Below are positions 33,249 through 44,400 of a stretch of 64,000 nt of DNA, one piece after another. The notes beneath the pieces are model-generated. The model was not told where the DNA came from. It saw nothing but the letters and a program-made list of their open reading frames with translations, and did no database searches. Each line of letters opens with the position of its first letter. Position 1 is the stretch's first letter. Position numbers and translations under genes: made by a program. The stretch comes from Streptococcus oralis (GTDB taxonomy: Bacteria; Bacillota; Bacilli; Lactobacillales; Streptococcaceae): assembly GCF_021497945.1 (NCBI RefSeq), contig NZ_CP046524.1, forward strand, positions 1,089,501-1,153,500. Direction: 5' to 3'.

Positions 33249-33792
33249 ATTTCATTTCTTTAAATGCTGCTTCCGCATCTGCATTGCTAATAGCTCCAAA
33301 TTGGATTTTTCCGATTTTTCCTTGACTATCAATCAAGTATTCTGTCGGAATACTACGAATTTGGTAGGCTTGAAAAGTAGTTGCTTGGGTATCATATAGA
33401 ACTGGTATATCCTTGTAGCCTTGTTCTTGGTACCATTTTGGAAACTCTTCAACTGTTTTTTCACCTTGTAGTCCTGGTGCAATGACACTCAAAATTTCAA
33501 AGTCTCGATCTTGTTTGGCAGCTAGTTCCATCAGCTCAGGCATGCTTTTTTTACATGGTCCACACCAAGAAGCCCAGAATTTCAAATAGACTTTTTTCCC
33601 TTTGTAGTCCGATAGTTTCACTTCTTTGCCATCCATGGACTGTAAGGTGAAGTCTGGTGCATCTTTACCCACTGCGATTTGTTGTACAGCAGGTTGTTTT
33701 GGACTGCTTGTCTGTTTGGTTTCTTTTTCACCACAGGCAATCAACAGAAATAGAGACATGAGGCTCAATCCCATAAAAATAACTTTTTTCAT
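33247..33792 (-). CDS. Thioredoxin-like TlpA family lipoprotein
   Basis: A 181-residue surface thiol-disulfide oxidoreductase. The lipobox LLIAC puts the lipidated cysteine at residue 20. The AhpC/TSA-Redoxin type thioredoxin fold follows, with the active-site CGPC (Cys77, Cys80) in KFWASWCGPCKK and the cis-proline region SIPTEYLID. It lies 12 nt downstream of ccdA, which should supply electrons across the membrane. The pair corresponds to the pneumococcal Etrx/CcdA systems; as no methionine sulfoxide reductase gene follows, it looks like the Etrx2-CcdA2 locus. It probably keeps surface proteins such as MsrAB2 reduced. Confidence 0.9.
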   Translation of the reverse strand: MKKVIFMGLSLMSLFLLIACGEKETKQTSSPKQPAVQQIAVGKDAPDFTLQSMDGKEVKLSDYKGKKVYLKFWASWCGPCKKSMPELMELAAKQDRDFEILSVIAPGLQGEKTVEEFPKWYQEQGYKDIPVLYDTQATTFQAYQIRSIPTEYLIDSQGKIGKIQFGAISNADAEAAFKEMK

Positions 33793-33804
33793 CTTTTTCT
33801 CCTT

Positions 33805-34530
33805 TTATCCAAGAATTCCTGACAAGGCATTTAACTGCCCTAGCATTAATAATAATCCCATCAAAATAATCAAGACTCCCCCGATTTTCTTTAGTAGGAT
33901 CATATGGGGTTTTAATTTGCTAAAATAGGGCATGATCCATCCCGAAGCCAAGGCCAGAACAAGGAAAGGAAGTGCCATCCCTAATGTGTACACTAAGGTT
34001 AGTATAGCTCCTTGCCAAGCACCATTCCCTCCTGAAGCTGCAAGAGCCAAGACCGAACTTAAAACCGGTCCGATACAAGGAGTCCAACCAAAACTAAAGG
34101 TTATCCCAAGTAAAAAGGCTGACAGATAGTGATTTGACTTTGATTGTTTGAAGGTGACTGTTTTTTGAACTTCCAGTTTATTGAAATGCAAGATTTCCAT
34201 CTGGTGAAGGCCCAAGAGGATAATGACCGTCCCCATAGCATAACGAAACCAGTCAGCATAGAGCATGTGCCCTAGGAATCCAGCTCCAAATCCCAAAATA
34301 AAGAAAATAAGGGAGATTCCAGCAATAAAGCACAAGGTCCGAATTAAGCCTGACCATGCAACGTCTCTTCCAAAAAAGCGAAAACTTTTTGAATTTCCCT
34401 GATCATCCAGTAAAATACCAGCATAGACAGGTAGCAAAGGGAAGATGCAAGGTGAAAAGAAAGACAGTATGCCAGCTAAAAAAACGGATACTAGAAATAT
34501 AATCGACTCCAACAAATTACCTACTTTCAC
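33805..34530 (-). CDS. ccdA: CcdA-type cytochrome c biogenesis / thiol electron transporter
   Basis: A polytopic membrane protein (up to 241 residues, six helices) of the CcdA/DsbD family. It passes electrons from cytoplasmic thioredoxin to the extracellular thioredoxin-like partner encoded next; cytochrome c itself is not expected in streptococci. The paired cysteines lie in FFSPCIFPLLPVYAG and SFGWTPCIGPVLSSV, in the first and fourth helices. The start is uncertain: GTG 34530 is the longest, but TTG 34512 has GTAGGT six bases upstream and may be used, giving 235 residues. Confidence 0.9.
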   Translation of the reverse strand: MKVGNLLESIIFLVSVFLAGILSFFSPCIFPLLPVYAGILLDDQGNSKSFRFFGRDVAWSGLIRTLCFIAGISLIFFILGFGAGFLGHMLYADWFRYAMGTVIILLGLHQMEILHFNKLEVQKTVTFKQSKSNHYLSAFLLGITFSFGWTPCIGPVLSSVLALAASGGNGAWQGAILTLVYTLGMALPFLVLALASGWIMPYFSKLKPHMILLKKIGGVLIILMGLLLMLGQLNALSGILG

Positions 34531-34544
34531 AAAATTCTAATCTT

Positions 34545-34575
34545 ATTTTACTACAAAAGATAAAAATTGTGACAA
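34545..34575 (-). promoter_or_regulatory. Possible ccdA promoter
   Basis: Minus strand: TTGTCA (34570-34575) and TAAAAT (34545-34550) with a long 19-bp spacer; weak evidence. Confidence 0.35.
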
Positions 34576-34612
34576 CTTTGCTACGCTTGTCTATTTTATC
34601 TAAACTTGAAAC

Positions 34613-34636
34613 AAAAAAAAGGAGCTAAACTCCTTT
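34613..34636 (-). terminator. Terminator of the murA-map operon
   Basis: AAAGGAG (34618-34624) pairs with CTCCTTT (34630-34636); the minus strand continues with T residues. Confidence 0.8.
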
Positions 34637-34640
34637 CGTT

Positions 34641-35501
34641 TTAATACGTTCCTTCTTCACCTTGACTTGTCAAGATAACAGGACCGTCTTTTGTAATCAC
34701 AAACTGGTGTTCATATTGACAAGATAGGCCCCCATCGATGGTTTTATGAGCCCAACCAGTCTTCATATCTGTATCGATTTCCCAGTCACCAGTATTGATC
34801 ATGGGTTCAATGGTCAGCACCATTCCTTCACGGAGACGGAGTCCACGACCTGCTATACCGTAGTTAGGAACCATTGGCTCTTCGTGCATAGTTGGTCCAA
34901 CACCATGACCAACCAAATCACGTACGACACCGTAACCGCGACTTTCAGCATATTCCTGAATTGCTGCACCGATATCACCGATACGATTGCCAGCAACTGC
35001 TTGCTCAATCCCTATATACATAGCTTCCTTGGTCACGTCCATCAAGTTTTTCACTTCTTCAGACGGTGTACCAACCGCATAAGCCCAACATGAGTCTGCT
35101 AAACCACCAGTATAGCTTTGGGTGTATTTTTTCATTTGCTCAACATTATTAAAGTTGAGTTTAGATACATTGAGGTCGGATTTGGCAATCGGACCACCCA
35201 GTACCATATCAACCTTGAGCAAGTCTCCATCTTTCAAAATGTAATGACGTGGAAAAGCATGAGCAACTTCGTCGTTGAGAGAGCAACAGGTAGCGTATGG
35301 GTAATCCATGACTGCGCCATCCACGCCAATCTGTAGAGGAAGGAAATTTTCCTCTTTACAACGTCGACGAACGTACTCTTCGACTTCCCACATATCCACG
35401 CCTGGCTTAATCAAATCACGTAAGCCGATATGGATACTTGCTAGGAAATCACCAGCCTTATCCATGGCTTCGATTTCACGTGCTGATTTTAAAGTTATCA
35501 T
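34641..35501 (-). CDS. map: Methionine aminopeptidase, type I
   Basis: Removes the initiator methionine from nascent proteins. The 286-residue length includes the internal insertion seen in streptococcal enzymes relative to the 250-residue E. coli form. Metal-ligand motifs can be followed: the aspartate in LLKVDMVLGG, DSCWAYAVG, the histidine in LVGHGVGPTMHEEP, the glutamate in LTIEPMINTG and the last one in CQYEHQFVITKDGP. It is the last gene of the murA-GNAT-spxR-map run, 15 nt after spxR. Confidence 0.96.
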   Translation of the reverse strand: MITLKSAREIEAMDKAGDFLASIHIGLRDLIKPGVDMWEVEEYVRRRCKEENFLPLQIGVDGAVMDYPYATCCSLNDEVAHAFPRHYILKDGDLLKVDMVLGGPIAKSDLNVSKLNFNNVEQMKKYTQSYTGGLADSCWAYAVGTPSEEVKNLMDVTKEAMYIGIEQAVAGNRIGDIGAAIQEYAESRGYGVVRDLVGHGVGPTMHEEPMVPNYGIAGRGLRLREGMVLTIEPMINTGDWEIDTDMKTGWAHKTIDGGLSCQYEHQFVITKDGPVILTSQGEEGTY

Positions 35502-35516
35502 TTTTTCTCCTAGATT

Positions 35517-36794
35517 CTAATTGATTTTAACTGTAACATTTGCTTTTGAAACAATCTGATGACCATGATAAATATCGTAATCAATAATAGCTGAGCGTCT
35601 TGTGTGATGTATAATACGAGCCTGAATTCTCAGAGTATCATCTATCTGCACAGCCTGCAAGAAGTAAATTAGCATCTGCTCAATGATGAGATTGCGTCTG
35701 CTATTTGCCACCAAATCCTGTGTCATATGAGTTAAAATTTCAGCAAGAACACCATTTGCCAAAACTCCGTTCTTCTCAAGCATAAAGGGCTCAACTGTAA
35801 TCACAACTTCGTCGTGATGATAAGAGAGTTTCTGCCCAATTTGCTCTGAAAAAGTCGGCAAGGCTGAAACCTGAGAACGACTCATCTTATCCATGACATC
35901 TCGTCTTGTAATCACCCCGAGCAAAGTTTGATTGCTTCTCACGACTGGGACCATCTCAAAGTCTTCTGCTATCATCCGTTGACTGACGTTAGCTATATTC
36001 GTTGCTAAACCTGTTACGAAGATACTTCGCGTCATCACCTTGTCAATCGTTGTGCTGGGTGATTTATCCCCCGCATCTCGCATGGTAACAACCCCAACAA
36101 CCACTTGATGTTGGTTAATGACTGGGAAACGACTACTTCTGTTCTTACGTACCAAGTCCAAATAGTCTTTCACTGTGTCCGTTTCTCTCAAAAAGCCATA
36201 CTCATGGCTAGGACGATAGATTTTTTCAACTGTTAAAATGTCTGTCTTAATCTGCACATTTGACAAAGCTCTATTGATCATGGTCGCAACTGTAAAGGTA
36301 TCATGCTTGCTTCGTAAAACAGGGATTCCTTTCTGATTAGCAAGTTCCAGTACATCCTCGTGCACATGAAAACCACCCGTCACCAGAACTGCATTTTCAT
36401 TTTCCAGCGCCAAAAGCTGAATACGAGTACGGTCTCCGACGATTAACAAACCACCATCATTTAGATAGGACAAGATATTCTGCTCGGTCATAGCTCCGAT
36501 TGAAAATTTGCTGAATTCCCTATCCAAACCTTCTTGACCAGCCAAAACTTCAGATGAGGTTACTTCTGCAATCTCTGCATAGGTCAGTTTTTCAATCGCC
36601 ACTTTCTGAGATTTGACACGAATGGTTCCACTACGAGGTCGAGTTTCTACAATTCCTCGGTTTTCAGCTTCTTTAATGGCACGATAAGCCGTCCCGTCAC
36701 TAACACCTAGGTGATTGGAAATGCTACGAACACTGACACGTTTTCCTATTGGTAGCTCTTCCAGATAACTTAAGATTTCTTGGTGTTTACTCAC
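35517..36794 (-). CDS. spxR: CBS-HotDog domain transcription factor SpxR
   Basis: A 425-residue regulator with an unusual domain chain: N-terminal helix-turn-helix (about 1-60, VSVRSISNHLGVSDGTAYRAI), DRTGG domain (about 70-185, ending near LTVEKIYRPS), two CBS domains (about 190-300) that may bind adenine nucleotides, and a C-terminal HotDog domain (about 310-425). SpxR activates spxB (pyruvate oxidase, H2O2 production) in S. pneumoniae, so it may link energy or acyl-CoA state to oxidative metabolism. GTG 36794 is chosen because AAAGGAG lies seven bases upstream; it overlaps the GNAT gene by 8 nt. Confidence 0.88.
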   Translation of the reverse strand: MSKHQEILSYLEELPIGKRVSVRSISNHLGVSDGTAYRAIKEAENRGIVETRPRSGTIRVKSQKVAIEKLTYAEIAEVTSSEVLAGQEGLDREFSKFSIGAMTEQNILSYLNDGGLLIVGDRTRIQLLALENENAVLVTGGFHVHEDVLELANQKGIPVLRSKHDTFTVATMINRALSNVQIKTDILTVEKIYRPSHEYGFLRETDTVKDYLDLVRKNRSSRFPVINQHQVVVGVVTMRDAGDKSPSTTIDKVMTRSIFVTGLATNIANVSQRMIAEDFEMVPVVRSNQTLLGVITRRDVMDKMSRSQVSALPTFSEQIGQKLSYHHDEVVITVEPFMLEKNGVLANGVLAEILTHMTQDLVANSRRNLIIEQMLIYFLQAVQIDDTLRIQARIIHHTRRSAIIDYDIYHGHQIVSKANVTVKIN

Positions 36795-37338
36795 TGAATT
36801 CTCCTTTAACGTATCGAAATTCAAGGTAGTCTCTCATTTTTCGTGTATAGCGATCACTCCCCTTAAACTGTCGGAAGAGACTAAATCCCGATTTTAAGGC
36901 AACTTTCTGACTAGCTTGATTCTCCAGATGAGTGATGATGGATAATCGTTTTAAACCAAATTCTTCAAATGAAAGTTGACAAAGTTTGGTAACTACTTCT
37001 GTCATAAAGCCTTGAGACCAAGAATCCTTTTTTAAGAAGTAACCAATTTCTGCTTCTTTTTTGATTTCATCGATTTTTTCAAATTTAATAGAGCCAATCA
37101 TTTCCTGATTTCCTTGGAGACAAATTGCCCAGACACCTAGAGGAGCCTTCATAAAATAGTTAGCAAGTGCATACTGACTTTCTTCCAAACTTGCTTGACT
37201 GGGAAAAATAAACTGCAAATTCTCAGGGTTTGAAGCAATCTCGAAAAACGCTTGACTGTCACTAAAAAAGAAAGGACGCAAATACAAGCGCTCCGTTTCA
37301 AAAAAAGAAAACATTGCTAATTTGGTCCAAATATTCAT
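36787..37338 (-). CDS. GNAT family N-acetyltransferase (RimJ/RimL type)
   Basis: A 183-residue acetyltransferase. The N-terminal ETERLYLRPF is typical of the RimJ/RimL-like branch, and the acetyl-CoA-binding region lies around IGYFLKKDSWSQGFMTEVV, with the late NQASQKVALKSGF segment. The substrate could be a protein N-terminus or an antibiotic-like amine; it is not known. ATG 37338 has GAGGTG upstream. It lies 15 nt after murA and overlaps spxR, so it is translated as part of that operon. Confidence 0.88.
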   Translation of the reverse strand: MNIWTKLAMFSFFETERLYLRPFFFSDSQAFFEIASNPENLQFIFPSQASLEESQYALANYFMKAPLGVWAICLQGNQEMIGSIKFEKIDEIKKEAEIGYFLKKDSWSQGFMTEVVTKLCQLSFEEFGLKRLSIITHLENQASQKVALKSGFSLFRQFKGSDRYTRKMRDYLEFRYVKGEFSE

Positions 37339-37353
37339 AATCACCTCAACGGC

Positions 37354-38613
37354 TTAGTCTTCGACGAGTGTAATATCTGCTCCAAGACTACGTAATTTTT
37401 CAATAATATCTGAGTAGCCCCGAAGGATAAACTCAATATTTGTAATTTCAGTCTGGCCTTGAGCCATCAATCCAGCAATCACAAGTGCAGCACCAGCTCG
37501 CAAGTCTGTAGCTTTCACCTTAGCACCATGTAGAACACGCCCACCAGTGTAGAAAATATGGTCATTTGTAGTCGCAATATCCGCATCCATTTTTGCTAAT
37601 TCAAAGACATGATTGACACGTTTTTCATAAATGGTATCAATAATAGTTCCACGACCTTGAGCAGTTAGTAAAAGTGGTGTGATTGGTTGTTGCAAATCGG
37701 TTGCAAACCCAGGATAGGGAGCTGTTTTGATATTGATGGCCTTCAAATCAGATTGTTCTTCAACAAAGATACTATCCTCAGAGACTGTCATACGAACACC
37801 CATTTCCTCTAGTTTGGCGATAAAGCCTTCTAAGTGTTCATAGAGAACGTTGTTAATACGAATTCCTTTTCCTACCGCTGCAGCAAGTGAAATATAGGTT
37901 CCAGCTTCGATACGATCTGGGATTACTTGGTGACGAGTTCCATGAAGTTTCTCGACACCATCAATAATGATAATATCAGTCCCAGCACCACGAATATGGG
38001 CCCCCATGTTGTTCAAAAGGGTAGCAACATCGATAATTTCCGGTTCACGAGCCGCATTTTCAATGACAGTGCGTCCCTTAGCTTTAACTGCAGCAATCAT
38101 AGTGTTAATCGTTGCACCAACACTGACGGTATCCATGTAGATACTTGCGCCGTGAAGTCCCTTGCCCTGGGCAGATAAATTCATATTATCTCCCTCATAG
38201 CTGACCTTAGCTCCCATGGCTTCAAAGGCTTTTAAGTGAAGGTCAATCGGACGAGGCCCCAGATCACATCCACCAGGAAGTCCAACTGTAGCTTCACCAA
38301 AGCGACCTAAAAGACTTCCGTAGAAATAATAAGAAGCACGAAGGCTATTAATCTTGCCATAAGGCATAGGAATATTTTGAACACCTCTTGGATCAATCTC
38401 CAAGACATCCTCATAACGCTTAACAGTCGCCCCCATAATTTCCATAATTTCTACAAGACTAGCAACGTCTGAAATATCTGGGACACAATCCAAAGTGACA
38501 ATATCATCTGATAAGATAATAGCTGGAATAAGCGCTACAACACTATTTTTAGCACCGCTAATGGTGATCTCACCTTGCAATGGATGTCCACCATTGATGA
38601 CAATTTTTCTCAT
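37354..38613 (-). CDS. murA: UDP-N-acetylglucosamine 1-carboxyvinyltransferase
   Basis: Transfers enolpyruvate from PEP to UDP-GlcNAc, the first committed step of peptidoglycan synthesis. The 419 residues have the duplicated inverse alpha/beta-barrel, Lys22 in GAKNS, and the fosfomycin-target cysteine Cys116 in [11 protein letters not shown], so sensitivity to fosfomycin is expected. Streptococci carry two MurA paralogs; the neighbours GNAT, spxR and map match the copy usually called murA1. ATG 38613 is used; a TTG at 38628 in frame is less likely. Confidence 0.95.
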   Translation of the reverse strand: MRKIVINGGHPLQGEITISGAKNSVVALIPAIILSDDIVTLDCVPDISDVASLVEIMEIMGATVKRYEDVLEIDPRGVQNIPMPYGKINSLRASYYFYGSLLGRFGEATVGLPGGCDLGPRPIDLHLKAFEAMGAKVSYEGDNMNLSAQGKGLHGASIYMDTVSVGATINTMIAAVKAKGRTVIENAAREPEIIDVATLLNNMGAHIRGAGTDIIIIDGVEKLHGTRHQVIPDRIEAGTYISLAAAVGKGIRINNVLYEHLEGFIAKLEEMGVRMTVSEDSIFVEEQSDLKAINIKTAPYPGFATDLQQPITPLLLTAQGRGTIIDTIYEKRVNHVFELAKMDADIATTNDHIFYTGGRVLHGAKVKATDLRAGAALVIAGLMAQGQTEITNIEFILRGYSDIIEKLRSLGADITLVED

Positions 38614-38655
38614 GTTATACTCTTTCAAAATTTACTAAAAAGGTCTTTACATTCT

Positions 38656-38664
38656 ATTATACCA
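38656..38664 (-). promoter_or_regulatory. murA operon promoter, extended -10
   Basis: Minus-strand TGG-TATAAT about 42 nt before the murA ATG. Confidence 0.6.
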
Positions 38665-38727
38665 TAGTTCTCCTATTTTTCCCATTTCTGTTTAATAAAA
38701 TTCTCCCTCTTTTTATCTTCTAAAATA

Positions 38728-38776
38728 GAAAAAAGACCCATCATACAAGCACAAAAGCTTGGTATGATAGGCTTTA
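38728..38776 (-). terminator. pyk terminator
   Basis: A long imperfect stem (ATCATACAAG with CTTGGTATGAT) followed on the minus strand by TCTTTTTTCT. Confidence 0.85.
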
Positions 38777-38786
38777 AAATGTTAGA

Positions 38787-40292
38787 TTAACGTACTGTAC
38801 GGATACGCATTGTGTTTGTACGGACAGCTTCTCCAAGCGGTACACCTGCAACGATAACAATATCATCACCAGATTCTACCAAACCTTGCTCAACTGCAAT
38901 TCTTTCAGCGAGATCAAACATATCATCAGTGTTTGATGGGCGATCAGTTGTTACTGGAATAACTCCCCAGTTCAACATCAAACCACGCTGAGTCAATTCA
39001 TCGAAAGTGATTGCCAAGATATCAGCATCTGGACGGTATTTAGAAATTAAACGAGCAGTGTGACCTGTCTTAGTAAGAGTAACCACCAACTTGATATTCA
39101 TAGAGTTTGTCGCATCCTTAACAGCTGAAGCCATAACCTCAGTCTTAGAATTACGTGACAAGTTAACAGATGACAAGCGACCGTATTCTTTTAAAAGAGT
39201 TTGAGCATTTTTGTCAATAGTTGCCATCGTAGTAACTGACTCAAGTGGATATTTACCATTTGCAGACTCACCTGAAAGCATTGTAGCGTCAGTTCCGTCG
39301 ATAACAGCGTTAAATACGTCTGATACTTCTGAACGAGTCGCACGTGGTTTTTCAGTCATTGTTTCAAGCATGTTTGTTGCTGTGATAGCGACTTTACCAG
39401 CTGCATTTACTTTTGTGATGATCATTTTTTGGTAAACTGGGACCATTTCGAATGGTACTTCGATACCCATGTCACCACGAGCAATCATGATACCGTCAGC
39501 AGCTTCAATGATTTCATCCAAGTTGTCGATACCTTGTTGGTTTTCGATTTTAGCGAACAATTGAACGTGACCATTACCAGTTTCTTCACAGATTGCACGA
39601 ACTTCGTTTACGTCTTTTGCAGTACGTACGAATGAGATCGCGATGAAGTTAATACCTTGCTCAAGACCGAAACGGATATCATCGTTATCACGTTCAGCAA
39701 GTGCTGGGAAAGGAATTTTAGTGTTAGGGATGTTTACACCTTTTTGTTTAGCGATAATTCCGTCGTTTTCAACTTCAACTTCAAATTCACGAGTTGCATC
39801 GTCTTTAGCAACAACTCGAAGACCAAGCTTACCATCGTCAACCAATACTTGACGACCAACTTCAACATCGTCGTAGATGTCAAGAGCACCCGCAACGTTC
39901 AAAGCAATCACTTCACGAGTTGATTTGATTCCTTGTTTAGTTGCAACACGGATTTTTTCACCAGTTTTGTAAGAGTACTCTTTTGCGTCACCTTCAAACA
40001 ATTCTGTACGGATTTCAGGTCCTTTAGTATCAAGAAGGAAACCAACTTTTTTACCTGCAAGTTTTTCAGCAAGTTTAACAGTTGCCATACGCTCACCTTG
40101 TTCTTGGTGGTCACCGTGTGAGAAGTTGAAGCGGAAAGTGTTTGCTCCTGCTTCAATCAATTTCGCAATATTTTGAGCTGAAGCTTCAACGTCAAGTTTT
40201 TCTCCCCAGTATCCGTCATCACCGAATTTTTTACCACCACGGATTTCTACCGCAGGACCCAAAGTTGCAACGATTTTTACACGTTTGTTCAT
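38787..40292 (-). CDS. pyk: Pyruvate kinase
   Basis: Final ATP-forming step of glycolysis, PEP to pyruvate, 501 residues. The barrel starts KRVKIVATLGPAVE; substrate and metal residues are in FAKIENQQGIDNLDEI and IARGDMGIEVP, with ATNMLETM and the B domain at about 90-190. The C-terminal domain carries the allosteric site, which in streptococci responds to sugar phosphates. It follows pfkA by 63 nt, so the two irreversible glycolytic enzymes are co-transcribed. Confidence 0.98.
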   Translation of the reverse strand: MNKRVKIVATLGPAVEIRGGKKFGDDGYWGEKLDVEASAQNIAKLIEAGANTFRFNFSHGDHQEQGERMATVKLAEKLAGKKVGFLLDTKGPEIRTELFEGDAKEYSYKTGEKIRVATKQGIKSTREVIALNVAGALDIYDDVEVGRQVLVDDGKLGLRVVAKDDATREFEVEVENDGIIAKQKGVNIPNTKIPFPALAERDNDDIRFGLEQGINFIAISFVRTAKDVNEVRAICEETGNGHVQLFAKIENQQGIDNLDEIIEAADGIMIARGDMGIEVPFEMVPVYQKMIITKVNAAGKVAITATNMLETMTEKPRATRSEVSDVFNAVIDGTDATMLSGESANGKYPLESVTTMATIDKNAQTLLKEYGRLSSVNLSRNSKTEVMASAVKDATNSMNIKLVVTLTKTGHTARLISKYRPDADILAITFDELTQRGLMLNWGVIPVTTDRPSNTDDMFDLAERIAVEQGLVESGDDIVIVAGVPLGEAVRTNTMRIRTVR

Positions 40293-40355
40293 GATTTTGT
40301 GACTCCTTTATATAATTCGACCTTCTGGTCATTTTACTAGATTTATGAAAGTTGA

Positions 40356-41384
<1,029 letters not shown>

Positions 41385-41399
41385 TTAACATTCTTATTG

Positions 41400-41408
41400 A
41401 TTATACCA
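41400..41408 (-). promoter_or_regulatory. pfkA-pyk promoter, extended -10
   Basis: Minus-strand TGG-TATAAT about 36 nt before the pfkA ATG. No cre site is visible in the gap to dnaE. Confidence 0.6.
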
Positions 41409-41443
41409 CATTTCATTTGAAAATTCTTCTATTTTTTGTATTT

Positions 41444-44400
41444 TTAGCGATAAATCGTTTTCATAGCAATTCCCTCTAATTTTTCCTGTAAAGCAGGGTC
41501 TTTTTTTACAAAATGACGGGAGGAAACAATTGTTTTTTCTTCCTCTACATACCTGATAATAACAGGAATAGGGCCTTTATATTGTTCCAAGATATTTGAA
41601 ATCTCTTTATCGTATTCATGATTTTTAAGTTGAATCCAGAATCGTTCAGCGACTGCTTCTTTCAAATCTTGTGCAATCATTTGCAGACGACCATCTCGAG
41701 ATTGAACCTTGCCATTGATGTAGTAGAATTTCCCTTCGGATAAAATGGAAGCGAATTTTCGATATTGGTCTGAAAATACAGTTACATCCAGCCTAGACTT
41801 ACTATCATGAACCTGTAGAAAGGCCATACTCTCGCCTTTCTTGGTTCGAATCACTTTAATCTTTTGAACTTCAACTAGGAGAGTGGCTTGAGCTCCCTCG
41901 GTTAGATTAGTGATTGGCGTCGTCGGATATAGGGCTTGTTTGGCAAGAGTTTGGAGAGGATGGGCACTAATACCTACCCCAATCAGTTCCTGCTCCTTGT
42001 AAAATTTCTCTGCTTCAGTAAAATCATCCGTCTCAGTCCAGCTATAGCTTGCATCTGCAAAGAGGCCACCCAACTCCTCAACAAAAACAAACAAATTGGG
42101 CAGATTCACTAGGATTTTCTGGCGATTCTTGTCAAATTCATCAAAAAGCCCCAATTCAAACAAAGGAGTCAAAAGCGATAGTTTCTTGTAATTCTTAGGA
42201 AGACGTGTGACGAAATCTTCAATGCTTGAGAAGGGACGATTTTCGATAATCCAGTAAGACAAATCTCTCGGTAGTCCCTTAATGGCTTTTAGACCAAGAT
42301 AGATTTTCTTCTGGGCAATCTTATCATGATAGGGAATACTGTTGATTGCTAAAGGCGCTACTTCAAAGCCTATCTGCAATGCATCTACAATGTAATCACT
42401 GCTAGAATAATTCAACATGACTTGGAAGAAAATAGCAGGATAGTGCGTCTTGAAATAGGCAAGCTGGAAAGCCAGGGCTGAGTAGGCATAAGCGTGGGAT
42501 CGGTTAAATCCATAGCCTGCAAACTTTTCCATCACTGCAAAAACTTGATTGGCCTTTTCTTCTGTATGCCCCAATTTCATAGCTCCTGTGATAAAATCTT
42601 CCTTCATCAAATGCATTTCTTTAGCATTTTTCTTACCCATGGCTCGTCTGAGGATATCGGCTTTGCCAAGGCTGAAACCTCCAAAGCGCTGAGCCACCTG
42701 CATGACTTGCTCTTGATAGAGCATGATACCGTAGGTTGTTGACAGAATGTCCTCTAAGGCAGGATCTAGTACCGTCACCTTTTCTTTGCCGTGCTTTCGA
42801 GCGACAAAGTTATCAATATAATCGCTAGCACCAGGTCTGTTTAGAGAGGTCGTTGCTACTACCTCTTCAAAGACTTGCGGCTGAACTCGTTTCAAGAGTC
42901 GAATGGCGCCAGGTTGTTCAAATTGGAAAATCCCCTTGGTATTTCCAGAAGCAAAAAGGGCCAGAGTTTCTTTGTCTTCCAGATCAATCTCTTCGATTTT
43001 CAGATGAATACCTTCTGACTCAGCTAGCAATTTCTGCATTTTTTGTACGAAAGTCAGGTTACGCAAACCGAGGAAATCCATTTTTAGAAGTCCATTAGCT
43101 TCAACTGCATGAGCATCATACTGGGTGATGAGCATATCCTCACCATATTTTAGAGGAATATAGTCCGTCAAGTCTTGGTCACTCATAACTACTCCGGCTG
43201 CATGAATAGAGGTCTGACGAGGATAACCTTCAATCTTTCGAGCAATCTCAAAAGCTTTTTGGTATTCAATCTTGCTATTGATGACCTGTCTAAATTGCAA
43301 ATTCTTTTCATAGGCCGTCGTTAGCGTATCTCGGAAACTGATTTTTTTCGTAATATTTGTTAATTCGTACTCTGGAACGCCATAGCGTTTGAAAACATCA
43401 CGAATTGCCTGTTTTGCTCCAAAGGTCGAATAAGTGACAATTTGCGCCACGTGTTGACTGCCATACCGATCACGAACATAACGAATGAACTCTGGTCTAT
43501 AAAGGTCTGGAATGTCAATGTCAATATCGGGCATAGTGTATCGCTCACGATTTAAAAAGCGCTCGAAAATTAAATTCTTCTCAACTGGATCAATTCCTGT
43601 GATGTCAAGTGAATAGGCCACCAAACTACCCACAGCAGAACCACGTCCCATTCCCATATAGTAGCCTTGGGAACGTCCAAAACGCAACAAATCCCAAACA
43701 ACCAGGAAATAGTCATCAAAGCCCATATCATGAATCACAGCTAATTCTTCATTCAAGCGCTCACGATAGATAGCTGAGGTTAGCCCCTTGTCACTCAAGC
43801 CTTGCTCGGCTCTCTCTCTAAGTTCTTCTACCGCTGGTCTTTCAGGATTAAAGCGTGGGAGTTTTAAACTTGGATCAAGTTGATAGCTAACATTCTCTAT
43901 CAAGCCTTGGAGATTGGCAAACGCCTGAGGAAAGCGATTTTTAAATCTAGCTTCTATTTCTGAGGCTGGTAGAAAAATCCCTTGTTGTGAATGCACATCC
44001 ACTTCTCGCAGACTAACATTATCCTTGATTGCCGATAAGATTTGCAAAACCTGCATGTCTTCTTTTTCAAAGGAGTTAACCTGATAGAGGGGAATAATGG
44101 GTCTGGCAAAGACTTCTTGGGGAGTATTGGGACTAACCCCAATAAAATAATCATGACCCAAATCCAGCTGATCGATTCCATCAAAATAAGGAACAATAAC
44201 GGCAACGTCCTCAAGGTGGCTGGTAAAGTCAGACCAATTTTTTCGTCCAGTCATTTTTAAAGTGGATAACTTCATCAACTCTTGGTAACCTTTAGTAGAT
44301 AGAGCAAGAAAACGGAAAGAAATCGCCTTCTCGTCTATACTCAAGGTCATTTCAAGACCAATTAAAGATTGGATTCCATATTTTCGAGTCACTTCTAAAA

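Noticed and set aside
40318..40334. Small hairpin (GACC, AGAA, GGTC) between pfkA and pyk
   Set aside because: Only four base pairs and no T-run; too weak to call a terminator or processing site.
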